Shown here one piece after another: positions 18,348 to 25,673 of a DNA stretch of 48,870 bases. Both the position numbers and the translations under genes were made by a program. Within the stretch, counting starts at the first letter, position 1, and the number at the start of each line of letters is the position of its first letter. The DNA is taken from positions 1-48,870 of the forward strand of contig JAJDEH010000282.1 of the NCBI GenBank assembly GCA_029259935.1. The letters run 5' to 3'. This DNA is from Planctomycetota bacterium (GTDB taxonomy: Bacteria; Planctomycetota; Planctomycetia; Pirellulales; Pirellulaceae). The notes below the pieces were generated by a model. The model made no database searches. It was not told the DNA's origin and saw only the letters and a list, made by a program, of their open reading frames with translations.

Positions 18348-18504
18348 TTTTTGTAATCTCGTCAGTCGGCCGAAGTTCTCTTCGCAAAACGACACGAAAC
18401 CTGGGTAAAGGTTCGGAAGCCGGACCATTACCGATTCGGCAGGTCTTCCGCTGGCCATCCACCTCACCTGTACCCGATTTGGGTTTCGCGCCTAGAATTG
18501 AATC

Positions 18505-19869
18505 ATGAACGATTCCCCAAGAGAAGAGGAAAATCGACCGGATGCCGATACGCCGGAGTACCTGCTCGGTTTTCGCGAAGCGGCGGCGAAGGTGCGCGAG
18601 TTCCCTCAAACTCCGGGCGTTTATCTGATGAAAGACGCGGCGGGAAGGGTGATTTACGTCGGCAAGGCGAAGAACCTCCGTTCGCGGGCCAGCAGCTACT
18701 TCCTGAAGGGGGCGGAAGACGAACGGCGCACCCGCGATTGGGTTCATGAAATCCATGACGCGGACTTTGTGGAGTGCGAAAGCGAGGTCGACGCGCTGCT
18801 GGTGGAGTCCCGGTTGATCAAGGATGTGCAGCCCAAGCACAACAAGGAACTCAAAGACGATAAGACGTTTCCCTACCTCATGATCACCACGCACGAGGAT
18901 TTTCCGCGCGTCGAAGTGACGCGTGAACCGAAGGATCGGGGCGTCAAGCTGTATGGGCCGTTCGCCAATGCCGGGGCGTTGCGTGGGGCGGTGCAAGTGC
19001 TGCAGAAGATTTTCAAGTTTCGCACCTGTTCGCTGGACATCGACGAAGGCGACGAACGGTGGGAATGGTTTCGACCCTGCCTGCTGGCCAGCATCAAGCA
19101 ATGCACCGCGCCGTGCAACTTGCGGATCGGCAAAACCGAATATCGTCGCGACATCAAACGGCTGCAAATGTTTCTGGCTGGCAAGAAGGATCGGCTACTT
19201 AAACAAATGCGCAATGACATGCTCGCCGCTTCAAAGGAGCTGCGGTTTGAGGACGCGGCGCGCCTGCGCGACGAACTGCACATGCTGGAAACGCTTGACC
19301 AGCGAGGCGAACTCGACACGCACGCACAACCGGAAGTGTTTTATATCGATCCCAAGAAGGGGTTGGCCGGCTTGCGCAAAGTTCTAAAACTGCCTTCGGA
19401 ACCACGGACCATTGAGGGAGTCGACATCGCACATCTTGGCGGAGGCGAGACCGTGGCCAGCGTCGTGAATTTCATTGACGGCTTGCCGTTCAAGCCTGGC
19501 TATCGCCGCTACAAAATCCGCGCCGTGGACGGCATCGACGACTTTCGCAGTATTCACGAAGTCGTGTCGCGCCGTTATCGGCGTCTGCACGATGAAGGCG
19601 AAGCCTTTCCCGATATCTTGCTTATCGATGGTGGCAAAGGGCAACTCAGCGCGGCCTTGGCGGCGTTCCAGGAACAGGAGATCGAGCCGCCGACCTTGCT
19701 CTCACTGGCCAAGCGGGAAGAAGAGATCTTTCTACCCGGCGCGGCGGAATCGTTGCGGATCAGCAAACATTCGTTTGCCTTGCGATTGCTGCAGTATGTT
19801 CGCGATGAAGCGCATCGCTTCGCGCAGCACTATCACCACATGCTGCGTCGCAAGACGATCAACGATTGA
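18505..19869 (+). CDS. uvrC: Compact excinuclease ABC subunit UvrC
   Basis: UvrC makes both incisions around a DNA lesion in nucleotide excision repair. This protein is 454 residues, against about 590-610 in typical UvrC. The N-terminal GIY-YIG nuclease is intact (PGVYLMKD, IYVGKAKNLRSR). Four cysteines in RTCSLDIDEG, RPCLLASIKQCTAPC match the iron-sulphur site. A UVR motif follows (KELRFEDAARLRDELHML, about 245-262), then the RNase H-like nuclease with acidic residues in GVDIAH, AVDGIDDF and LLIDGGKGQL and the His in VRDEAH. Two parts are missing: about 100 residues between UVR and the second nuclease, and the whole C-terminal helix-hairpin-helix; the protein ends at HHMLRRKTIND. Both nuclease sites remain, so it is probably active. 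It is divergent from the aminotransferase gene. Confidence 0.92.
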   Translation: MNDSPREEENRPDADTPEYLLGFREAAAKVREFPQTPGVYLMKDAAGRVIYVGKAKNLRSRASSYFLKGAEDERRTRDWVHEIHDADFVECESEVDALLVESRLIKDVQPKHNKELKDDKTFPYLMITTHEDFPRVEVTREPKDRGVKLYGPFANAGALRGAVQVLQKIFKFRTCSLDIDEGDERWEWFRPCLLASIKQCTAPCNLRIGKTEYRRDIKRLQMFLAGKKDRLLKQMRNDMLAASKELRFEDAARLRDELHMLETLDQRGELDTHAQPEVFYIDPKKGLAGLRKVLKLPSEPRTIEGVDIAHLGGGETVASVVNFIDGLPFKPGYRRYKIRAVDGIDDFRSIHEVVSRRYRRLHDEGEAFPDILLIDGGKGQLSAALAAFQEQEIEPPTLLSLAKREEEIFLPGAAESLRISKHSFALRLLQYVRDEAHRFAQHYHHMLRRKTIND

Positions 19870-20049
19870 CCTTCGACCCGATGGGCCGTCGCCTGTTTCT
19901 TAACGATCTGCTTTGGATCGATCGTCTCGTCACTCGTTCACGCTGCTGGGCAAGCCGGTCGTGGTCACGCTTCGAAGAATCGGCATGCGGCGCTTGGTGC
20001 GGACAACCGCAATCGGCCGTCAGCCAAATTCACTCTTTTTTTCAGTAAT

Positions 20050-20144
20050 GGGTTGCAAAAGCGATACGAGCCTATAAACTCTGCTTTGTGGGTTTTCAAC
20101 CCATTCACAGCCTGTACAAAACTTAAATGTGGGAATTCAACCCA
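20050..20144 (+). promoter_or_regulatory. Repeated near-palindromes upstream of mraZ, candidate operators
   Basis: TGTGGGTTTTCAACCCA (20087-20103) and TGTGGGAATTCAACCCA (20128-20144) match at 15 of 17 bases and start 41 bases apart. A third, partial copy (TGGGTTGCAA, 20049-20058) lies 40 bases further upstream. Each complete copy has GGG and CCC half-sites ten bases apart. The ~41-base period is close to four helical turns. MraZ of other bacteria binds repeated TGGG-type sites in its own promoter, so autoregulation is a reasonable inference. Confidence 0.5.
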
Positions 20145-20239
20145 AAACGGATTCATGGGGTGCACTGACGTTCACTACGGAGTTGGAACCAGCACGCGAC
20201 ATTCTCGTTCCCCGAGAATCAGCGGCTTGAGGCTTATGA

Positions 20240-20731
20240 ATGGCAACCAACTCATCCTTCATCCTCGGCGAATTTCGGCGGACACTGGACGAGCGATTTC
20301 GTCTGTCGATTCCCGCCGAGTTGGTCGAACCCTTGATTGCCAAGGGCAACGATTGCGTACTGGCCAAGGAGCGGCCCGGAGCCCTCAGCCTGTGGAATGC
20401 GGCCGATTGGAGCGATCGTCAGCAGCGAGAAGTCGGAGCGGTGGAAGCGTTGCTGGATGCGGGCCGCTTGAAGGACCGCACACACCTTGTTCAAAAGTTC
20501 GGACGGCTACTCTCCACGCGACACAGAGACGTGCAGATTGCCGGTCGCGGACGATTGCTAGTACCGGAAGGATTTCGCGAGTTCCTCGGCGTCGACGGCG
20601 GTGGGGAAGTGCTGGTGGTGGGAGCCGCTCTTTGCGTGGAGATTTGGCGGCCTGACGCCTGGCTGAACTACCTTGAGGAACAAATTCCGGACTTCACCAA
20701 TATCGTAAACGAACTACTGGAAAAATCTTAA
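20240..20731 (+). CDS. mraZ: MraZ-like transcriptional regulator
   Basis: A 163-residue protein with two SpoVT/AbrB-like half-domains, as in MraZ: GEFRRTLDERFRLSIPAEL near the N-terminus (about residues 10-28) and AGRGRLLVPEGFREFLG followed by EVLVVGAALCVEIWRPDAW (about 93-135). The DERFR/GRGR positions correspond to the DxKGR-type motifs. MraZ forms ring oligomers, binds DNA and usually opens the division and cell-wall (dcw) cluster, where it regulates itself and rsmH. Here neither rsmH nor any dcw gene follows; an HNH gene and a possible RNA come next. The start at 20240 has GAGG seven bases before it. Candidate operators lie at 20050-20144. Confidence 0.87.
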   Translation: MATNSSFILGEFRRTLDERFRLSIPAELVEPLIAKGNDCVLAKERPGALSLWNAADWSDRQQREVGAVEALLDAGRLKDRTHLVQKFGRLLSTRHRDVQIAGRGRLLVPEGFREFLGVDGGGEVLVVGAALCVEIWRPDAWLNYLEEQIPDFTNIVNELLEKS

Positions 20732-20739
20732 TCTAACGA

Positions 20740-20873
20740 TCATGCCCGGCGAGTAAAAAGGAAGTAACTGTCGCGTACCCTGCCTGCGTCACTATGTCGG
20801 GAAGCAAGTCACCAGGGATTGGGAACGTGCGGCACGGATGCCCTTTTCGGTCTCGCCGGGCATGACGTTTTTT
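20740..20873 (+). ncRNA. Candidate structured RNA closed by a 14-bp stem and T-run
   Basis: TCATGCCCGGCGAG (20740-20753) is perfectly complementary to CTCGCCGGGCATGA (20852-20865), and six T residues follow two bases later (20868-20873). Within the 98-base loop, CCCTG (near 20778) can pair with CAGGG (near 20813), and CGTG/CACG forms a short hairpin near 20825-20836. Closing stem plus T-run is what a small RNA or a large intrinsic terminator/riboswitch-like leader would show. It starts nine bases after the mraZ stop and ends 230 bases before the HNH start. I could not match it to SRP RNA, 6S RNA or a known riboswitch. Confidence 0.45.
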
Positions 20874-21103
20874 CTAGTATAGCCGGGTCTCGCTTGGCGA
20901 TGCATGGGCGCGCTGAAGCCAAGTACTCAGGCTCAAACGGCACGCTGAAGCCCGGACTTCAATGGAGCCCTCGCCATTTTAGGCGAACCTGACTCGGTGT
21001 CCGCGCGTCTATTCGCTGGATCGGCAAGTTTCGAACGGCAGTTACATAGCCGTCCTCGATGCCGATCCCTCTGATTTTCGCCTTTTGATTCCGTGGGTTT
21101 TCT

Positions 21104-21694
21104 ATGTCGTCCGTACTCCAGCAAGCCACTTTGGTGCTGAACCGCAACTGGCAGCCCGTGCATGTCACCAACGTGCAACGGGCGGTAAAACTGCTGTACC
21201 ACGACGCCGTGCGCGTGGTGAATCCTGAGAGCTACCAGCTTTACGACTGGAATGACTGGGCGCAGGTCGAGCCGAGCCGTGACGAGCCGGCGGTAGTCGG
21301 AATCTCGATTCGCTTGCGGCCTCCAGAAGTCATCACACTGACACAATTTGACCGCGTTCCGCGCGCCTCGGTGGCGTACAGCAAGCGGAACGTGTTCAAG
21401 CGAGACCGGTTCACTTGCCAATACTGTGGCCAGCAGCCGGGCCGCGACGAACTGACGATTGACCACGTCATCCCGCGCTCGCGCGGCGGCGCGACCGCTT
21501 GGGAAAACTGCGTATTGGCCTGTGTGCAATGCAATCGCCGGAAGGCCAACCGCACTCCCGATCAAGCCGGTTTGCGATTGCGGCGGTCGCCCGAACAGCC
21601 GACTTGGCGGCCATTTTATTCTTCCCTGGCGGCCGCCCGCGAAAGCTGGAAGAATTTTGTGAGCGACCCGGCGGTCGAGCTTGCCATGGCTTAG
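21104..21694 (+). CDS. HNH endonuclease family protein
   Basis: A 196-residue protein with a C-terminal HNH nuclease module of the zinc-containing type. CQYCG (C105, C108) and CVQC (C140, C143) supply the zinc knuckles; IDHVIPRSRGG (D120, H121) and WENC (N135) supply the HNH active-site residues. The N-terminal half (VLNRNWQPVHVTNVQRAVKLL) is typical of a widespread stand-alone HNH family in planctomycetes and other bacteria, whose biological role is not established. No mobile element, phage gene or methyltransferase lies beside it, so homing or restriction is not supported. A clear intrinsic terminator follows. Confidence 0.9.
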   Translation: MSSVLQQATLVLNRNWQPVHVTNVQRAVKLLYHDAVRVVNPESYQLYDWNDWAQVEPSRDEPAVVGISIRLRPPEVITLTQFDRVPRASVAYSKRNVFKRDRFTCQYCGQQPGRDELTIDHVIPRSRGGATAWENCVLACVQCNRRKANRTPDQAGLRLRRSPEQPTWRPFYSSLAAARESWKNFVSDPAVELAMA

Positions 21695-21721
21695 CTGAGA
21701 AAAAACGTGTGACAATCATCG

Positions 21722-21760
21722 CGTAGCCGCAGGCGATTCCCGCACGCGGCTACGTTTTTT
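21722..21760 (+). terminator. Intrinsic terminator after the HNH gene
   Basis: CGTAGCCGC (21722-21730) and GCGGCTACG (21746-21754) form a perfect nine-base-pair stem with a 15-base loop, followed directly by TTTTTT. This is the clearest Rho-independent terminator in the window, 28 bases after the stop codon. Confidence 0.88.
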
Positions 21761-21781
21761 CGTTAGTTCGTAGCCCCAATT

Positions 21782-21871
21782 AGTTGTGGTGCGGCCGTCT
21801 CGGCTGCATTCTGAGTTGTGGTGCGGCCGTCTCGGCTGCGGACCGCAGGCGGGACGCCTGCACCACAAACT
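21782..21871. repeat. Mosaic palindromic repeat, copy 1 (three modules)
   Basis: A 26-base unit occurs twice in direct order (21782-21807 and 21814-21839), each starting AGTTGTGGTGC and ending in a hairpin-forming module GGCCGTCTCGGCTGC. A third, inverted unit (21845-21868) has GCAGGCGGGACGCCTGC followed by ACCACAA. TTGTGGTGC and GCACCACAA thus flank the element. It reaches exactly to the fhcB stop codon. Related copies lie at 26951-27006 and 48172-48191. Confidence 0.8.
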
Positions 21872-23162
21872 AAATTGCGATTACCTGCTGCGGCCCCTTA
21901 ATGGCCTGCACGATCTTGGCCAGCACTTCGTGATCGGCCGGCAACGGGGAATCGAGTACTTTGCGCAACGGGATCGGCACTTCGTCCATGCGATACGCGG
22001 TGCCAATGCGATGGATGCCGTACACGGCTGTGGTGAAATGAACTTCCGCCGGAATCGGGCATTCGATCGACGGATAATCGAGTACGATATTCTTGGTATG
22101 ATTAAGGTTCGAGCGGGCCGCGGGCGATAACTTGCCCACGCCTTCACTGCCAACCAGCACGACGGCGTCGACTTCGCGGCGCTCCAGCAGGTTATTGGCG
22201 GTGTATTCGCCCGGATTGTAGCGGGGATAGCCGCGAGACAAGCTGACGCTGAACGGAAATCCGGTCTGCCAGGCCAGCACGGTGTCGGCTCCCGTGACAT
22301 CCCCGGGCACGCGCATTCGCCTCGCGACAAATCGCGTCCTCGAGTTCAGTTCGGTAACCAGTCGCAGTAACGCCTCGACATTGGCATGTGCGACGGGGCC
22401 CTTGGTCAATCCAAGTCCGAAGAAGACCGCGCCGTAGCGGCAGGCTCGCAGTGCTTCGGCGAATCGCAGCAGATCTGCGCGCGGCACACCGGCCACGGAC
22501 AACTCTTCGAACGGCAACCCGCGCTGGAGGGCACGCAGGGCCCAAATCAATTCGAAGTCGCCACCCGGTTCGACTTGGATGAACGTGTCGGCGATTTCCG
22601 CGGTCGCGGTGCGCTGAACGTCCACGACGACGAGATGGCGGTCGGCTCGGCCGTTCGCAACGAACATGCCGGGTGCGTCAACGAATCGCTCGATATGGCG
22701 CGGGTGACTTTCCAGCGGATTACTGCCCCAGAAGATGACGAGGTCGGCCCGATTGCGGATTTCTCCCAGCGATGACGTACTCTCGCCCACCGTTTGCAGC
22801 GCCATGATCGATGGGGCGTGGCAGGTAGACGCGGTGGTGTCGATGTACGCTCGCAACTGGTCCGCCAGTCGCACGGCGGCGCGCTGTCCGGGGGTGCTGC
22901 TGCGCGAAAGGCCATAAATCAGCGGGGAACGAGCATTTTTCAGAATATTGGCGGCCCGTTCGACGGCGTCATCAAGAGAGGTTTCCTGGCCAGCGACTCG
23001 GGCCGCTGGCAAATCAGCCGTGGTTTGGCCGCACAGCCAGGGTTCGGCCAGCGAGCATCCCGGTGAAAATCCGCTCACCCTGCCAGCCTCGATCAATATC
23101 TCAAGATCATCGCAAACGCAGCCGCAAACGGTGCAAGCGACATTGGAAATCGTGTTAGCCAA
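21870..23162 (-). CDS. fhcB: Formylmethanofuran dehydrogenase subunit B-like protein (FhcB)
   Basis: A 430-residue protein of the molybdopterin-oxidoreductase fold resembling FwdB/FmdB of methanogens and FhcB of bacteria that use tetrahydromethanopterin-linked C1 transfer. In bacteria the Fhc complex works as formyltransferase/hydrolase, releasing formate. The N-terminus has a dense Cys motif (C10, C13, C15, C17, then C36 in PGCSLAEPWLCG) suited to a 4Fe-4S cluster, and STCHAPS (C114) corresponds to the cysteine that holds tungsten or molybdenum in archaeal FwdB. IFWGSNPLESHPRH is a typical pterin-fold segment. The start is a TTG with only a weak ribosome site. Partners fhcA, fhcC and fhcD are not in this window. 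A dispersed repeat abuts the stop. Confidence 0.88.
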   Translation of the reverse strand: MANTISNVACTVCGCVCDDLEILIEAGRVSGFSPGCSLAEPWLCGQTTADLPAARVAGQETSLDDAVERAANILKNARSPLIYGLSRSSTPGQRAAVRLADQLRAYIDTTASTCHAPSIMALQTVGESTSSLGEIRNRADLVIFWGSNPLESHPRHIERFVDAPGMFVANGRADRHLVVVDVQRTATAEIADTFIQVEPGGDFELIWALRALQRGLPFEELSVAGVPRADLLRFAEALRACRYGAVFFGLGLTKGPVAHANVEALLRLVTELNSRTRFVARRMRVPGDVTGADTVLAWQTGFPFSVSLSRGYPRYNPGEYTANNLLERREVDAVVLVGSEGVGKLSPAARSNLNHTKNIVLDYPSIECPIPAEVHFTTAVYGIHRIGTAYRMDEVPIPLRKVLDSPLPADHEVLAKIVQAIKGPQQVIAI

Positions 23163-23347
23163 GTTGCTTTTGGTAACCTTTTGATAGCTTGCGAGAGGGT
23201 AGAAACCGACGGATTTCGCCGTTATGGACCGAATTTAGCGAGCTGGCGGAGTTTGTAGCGAGTAAAAGAATCGGCTCGTTCCCATATAAGGGCGTTTTTG
23301 GCGATTTCTTGCCGGTTTGCGGTTCTTTCTTGTAACGCGGTCGGCAT

Positions 23348-23362
23348 TTAATATCATATTAA
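23348..23362. promoter_or_regulatory. 15-base AT palindrome in divergent promoter region
   Basis: TTAATATCATATTAA is a perfect palindrome with a central C. It lies in the 305-base spacer between fhcB and the DUF1549 gene, about 105 bases before the latter, and contains a -10-like TAATAT. It may be an operator or promoter core; the rest of this spacer shows no gene. Confidence 0.4.
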
Positions 23363-23467
23363 GACGCACACCTTAACCATTCCTGCCTCTCTATCGCAAT
23401 TGAACCTGCCTTTTGAGCGCATGGAAGTGATTGACATCATCAGCCGGGACATTGAAGGAGCCTCGCA

Positions 23468-25603
23468 TTGAATCATCTGCCCCGTTGGACCAGTCTAGGG
23501 TTGTTGTCCGTTTTTGCTCTTTGTCAAATGGCCCCCGCGGCCGGCAAAAATTTGGACGTTGTTCTGCAGCAGGAAAACCGAGAACAGAAGATCGAACTGA
23601 AGCCTGCCGAAGTCGTGGATGACTTGACCTTCCTGCGACGGGTCAGCACGGATCTCATCGGCCGCATCCCCACGCTCGAGGAAATCAGGGAATTTCGCTC
23701 ATGGCCAGCGGACGAGCGGCGCGAGAAGGTCGTGGAGAAGCTGATTGCCCACGATCGATTCGCCGACCGCTGGACCACTTTTTATGCCGATATGGTCCGA
23801 GCTCGCACGAACGCCGATGGCGGTGCCGCCCTGATCGCCTATTTGAACCGCTCGATCAAGGAAGGCATGCCCCACGACGAATTGGCCAGACGGCTGATTA
23901 TCACCAACGGACGAGCGGGCCGAACTCCCGAAGCGGGCTTCGTGTTGGGCGACAATGCCGATCCGTTGGCTCTGGCGAGTTCGACGTCCCAGGTGTTCAT
24001 GGGTGTCCGCATGGGTTGCGCGCAATGCCACGATCATCCCTTCGATGTTTGGAAGCGCGAGGATTTCTACGGGCTGGCCGCCTACTACGGCAAGACCCGC
24101 CGAGTGCAAACCAATCTGACGCGCATTATCTACACCACGGAAACTCAGCAGACGACGGTCCTCTGGCCGCCGGAAGATGAAAGTGAAGATCGCGAGCGCA
24201 CGGCGATGAAGGCACGCTTTCCCATTGAACTGGAAAAGGGTGACGGGCCGTCGAAGCATATCGCCCGTTTGGAAGAGTACCGCCGTCAGCAAGCACTTGC
24301 GGCGGCGCGAGCGGGCAAGTCGGCGGAAGAAGCCGGACTAGATGACCTGCTGGCCAAGTCGGATGCCAAGATCAGCCAAGCATTGGGCAAGGTCAAGCTG
24401 GATGCCGTCACGAGCGACGCCAAACGCGACTTGCGCAAGATCAATATTCAGGCTGGCTTGTATGGACGCAGCGAACTGCGCGAGCAATTGGCCAAATATG
24501 TAACCAGCCCTCGAAATCGGTATTTCTCGCGAGCTTTCGTGAATCGCGTCTGGGCCGATTTGGTGGGGCGTGGATTTGTCGAGCCCATCGATGATTTTCG
24601 GGAAGACAATCAGCCCAGTCATCCCGAGACGTTGGACTTTTTGGCCGACGAGTTCGTGGCCAGCGGATTTAGCCTGCGGCACCTCGTGCGGACGATCGTC
24701 AACAGCGATGTCTATCAGCGGGCCCATGTCGATGGCCAGGACGATCAGTTGCAAATGCAAATGGAAGAGTCCTTCTTGGCCACTCCCATGCGTCGCGTCT
24801 TGTCCGAAGCGATCTACGACAGTGTCGTGGTCGCCGGGCACCTGTTTGATGTGAAGCATGGTGCTGGCCAGAACAAGAAGACCTACTACGAGACGGTGCG
24901 AGTTCGCGTCGACGAAGAGGGGTCCAAAAAGACAGGCGAAGATGCCAAGCCGGCTGATCTATTGGCAAAGGCGAACACGGCTCCGGCAGGCAAGCAAATG
25001 GCCATGCGTCCCAATACCGGTTACGCGGTCGAGAGTGCTATCGAACTCGACTTTGATGCCGTACTAGCGGAGTCGGACGAAGAGGTCGCCTTGGACGAGA
25101 TGCGCGTCATGTCGAAAGAAGAACTGGAAGCGATGCGCATGCGGCAAAGCCCCGAAATGATGCGTGGCAAATACATTGAAAAGCAAGTGAAACGGGTTTA
25201 CGACGACAATCCCAAATTTGCTTCGTCGTTCCGCATGGCGTCTCCGGCACCGGCAGGCCACTTTTTGCGAGTCTTTGGGCAATCGGCCCGCGCTCAATTG
25301 GGTGATTTGCGGGATCGCACGCCTTCCATGCGGCAGGCGCTGCTGATGCTCAACGGCCGCTTGACCAACGAGGCATCACGCGTGGGCCCACTGGAGCCGA
25401 TGCACAAGCTGCTCGTCGGGAAGAAGGCCAGCGTCAAGAAGGCGGTTCAGCTTGCCTATCTGGAAATCTTGACTCGCCTGCCGACCGAGACGGAACTGGG
25501 TGAGGGACAGGAAATCGTGGCCGACGGCGAGGACTCGCTGGCGGGCATGCAAGATCTGCGCTGGATTCTGTTGAATTGCAATGAGTTTCGCTATCTTCGT
25601 TAG
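23468..25603 (+). CDS. DUF1549/DUF1553 domain protein with cytochrome-like CxxCH
   Basis: A 711-residue exported protein starting at TTG, with GAAGGAG eight bases upstream; signal peptide residues 1-25 (ending APAAG). DUF1549 covers about residues 45-210 (FLRRVSTDLIGRIPTLEEI, MGVRMGCAQCHDHPFDVW), and its CAQCH motif could bind a c-type haem. DUF1553 follows from about 335 (RYFSRAFVNRVWADLVGRGF, DFLADEFVASGFSLRHLVRT). Between them is a charged helical insert. The C-terminus repeats a second segment with LLMLNGRLTNEAS. These proteins are hugely expanded in planctomycetes and are almost always followed by a DUF1501 gene, as here (70-base gap). Their function is undetermined; an extracytoplasmic redox or sulfated-polymer role is often suspected. 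Confidence 0.93.
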   Translation: MNHLPRWTSLGLLSVFALCQMAPAAGKNLDVVLQQENREQKIELKPAEVVDDLTFLRRVSTDLIGRIPTLEEIREFRSWPADERREKVVEKLIAHDRFADRWTTFYADMVRARTNADGGAALIAYLNRSIKEGMPHDELARRLIITNGRAGRTPEAGFVLGDNADPLALASSTSQVFMGVRMGCAQCHDHPFDVWKREDFYGLAAYYGKTRRVQTNLTRIIYTTETQQTTVLWPPEDESEDRERTAMKARFPIELEKGDGPSKHIARLEEYRRQQALAAARAGKSAEEAGLDDLLAKSDAKISQALGKVKLDAVTSDAKRDLRKINIQAGLYGRSELREQLAKYVTSPRNRYFSRAFVNRVWADLVGRGFVEPIDDFREDNQPSHPETLDFLADEFVASGFSLRHLVRTIVNSDVYQRAHVDGQDDQLQMQMEESFLATPMRRVLSEAIYDSVVVAGHLFDVKHGAGQNKKTYYETVRVRVDEEGSKKTGEDAKPADLLAKANTAPAGKQMAMRPNTGYAVESAIELDFDAVLAESDEEVALDEMRVMSKEELEAMRMRQSPEMMRGKYIEKQVKRVYDDNPKFASSFRMASPAPAGHFLRVFGQSARAQLGDLRDRTPSMRQALLMLNGRLTNEASRVGPLEPMHKLLVGKKASVKKAVQLAYLEILTRLPTETELGEGQEIVADGEDSLAGMQDLRWILLNCNEFRYLR

Positions 25604-25673
25604 TCACTAGTTTAGTTAATACAGCTCGAATTGAACATTTAGACACACCTTAAGAGTTAAACAGGAGTACACG

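Noticed and set aside
18347..18467. Longer start for the aminotransferase
   Set aside because: It adds non-conserved residues and runs into the divergent uvrC promoter region.
20740..20873. SRP (4.5S) RNA or a known riboswitch
   Set aside because: The conserved GGAA-loop region of SRP RNA is not present and no riboswitch core sequence fits.
21104..21694. HNH gene as part of a mobile element or restriction system
   Set aside because: No integrase, methyltransferase, intron or terminal repeats lie around it; it belongs to a common stand-alone family.
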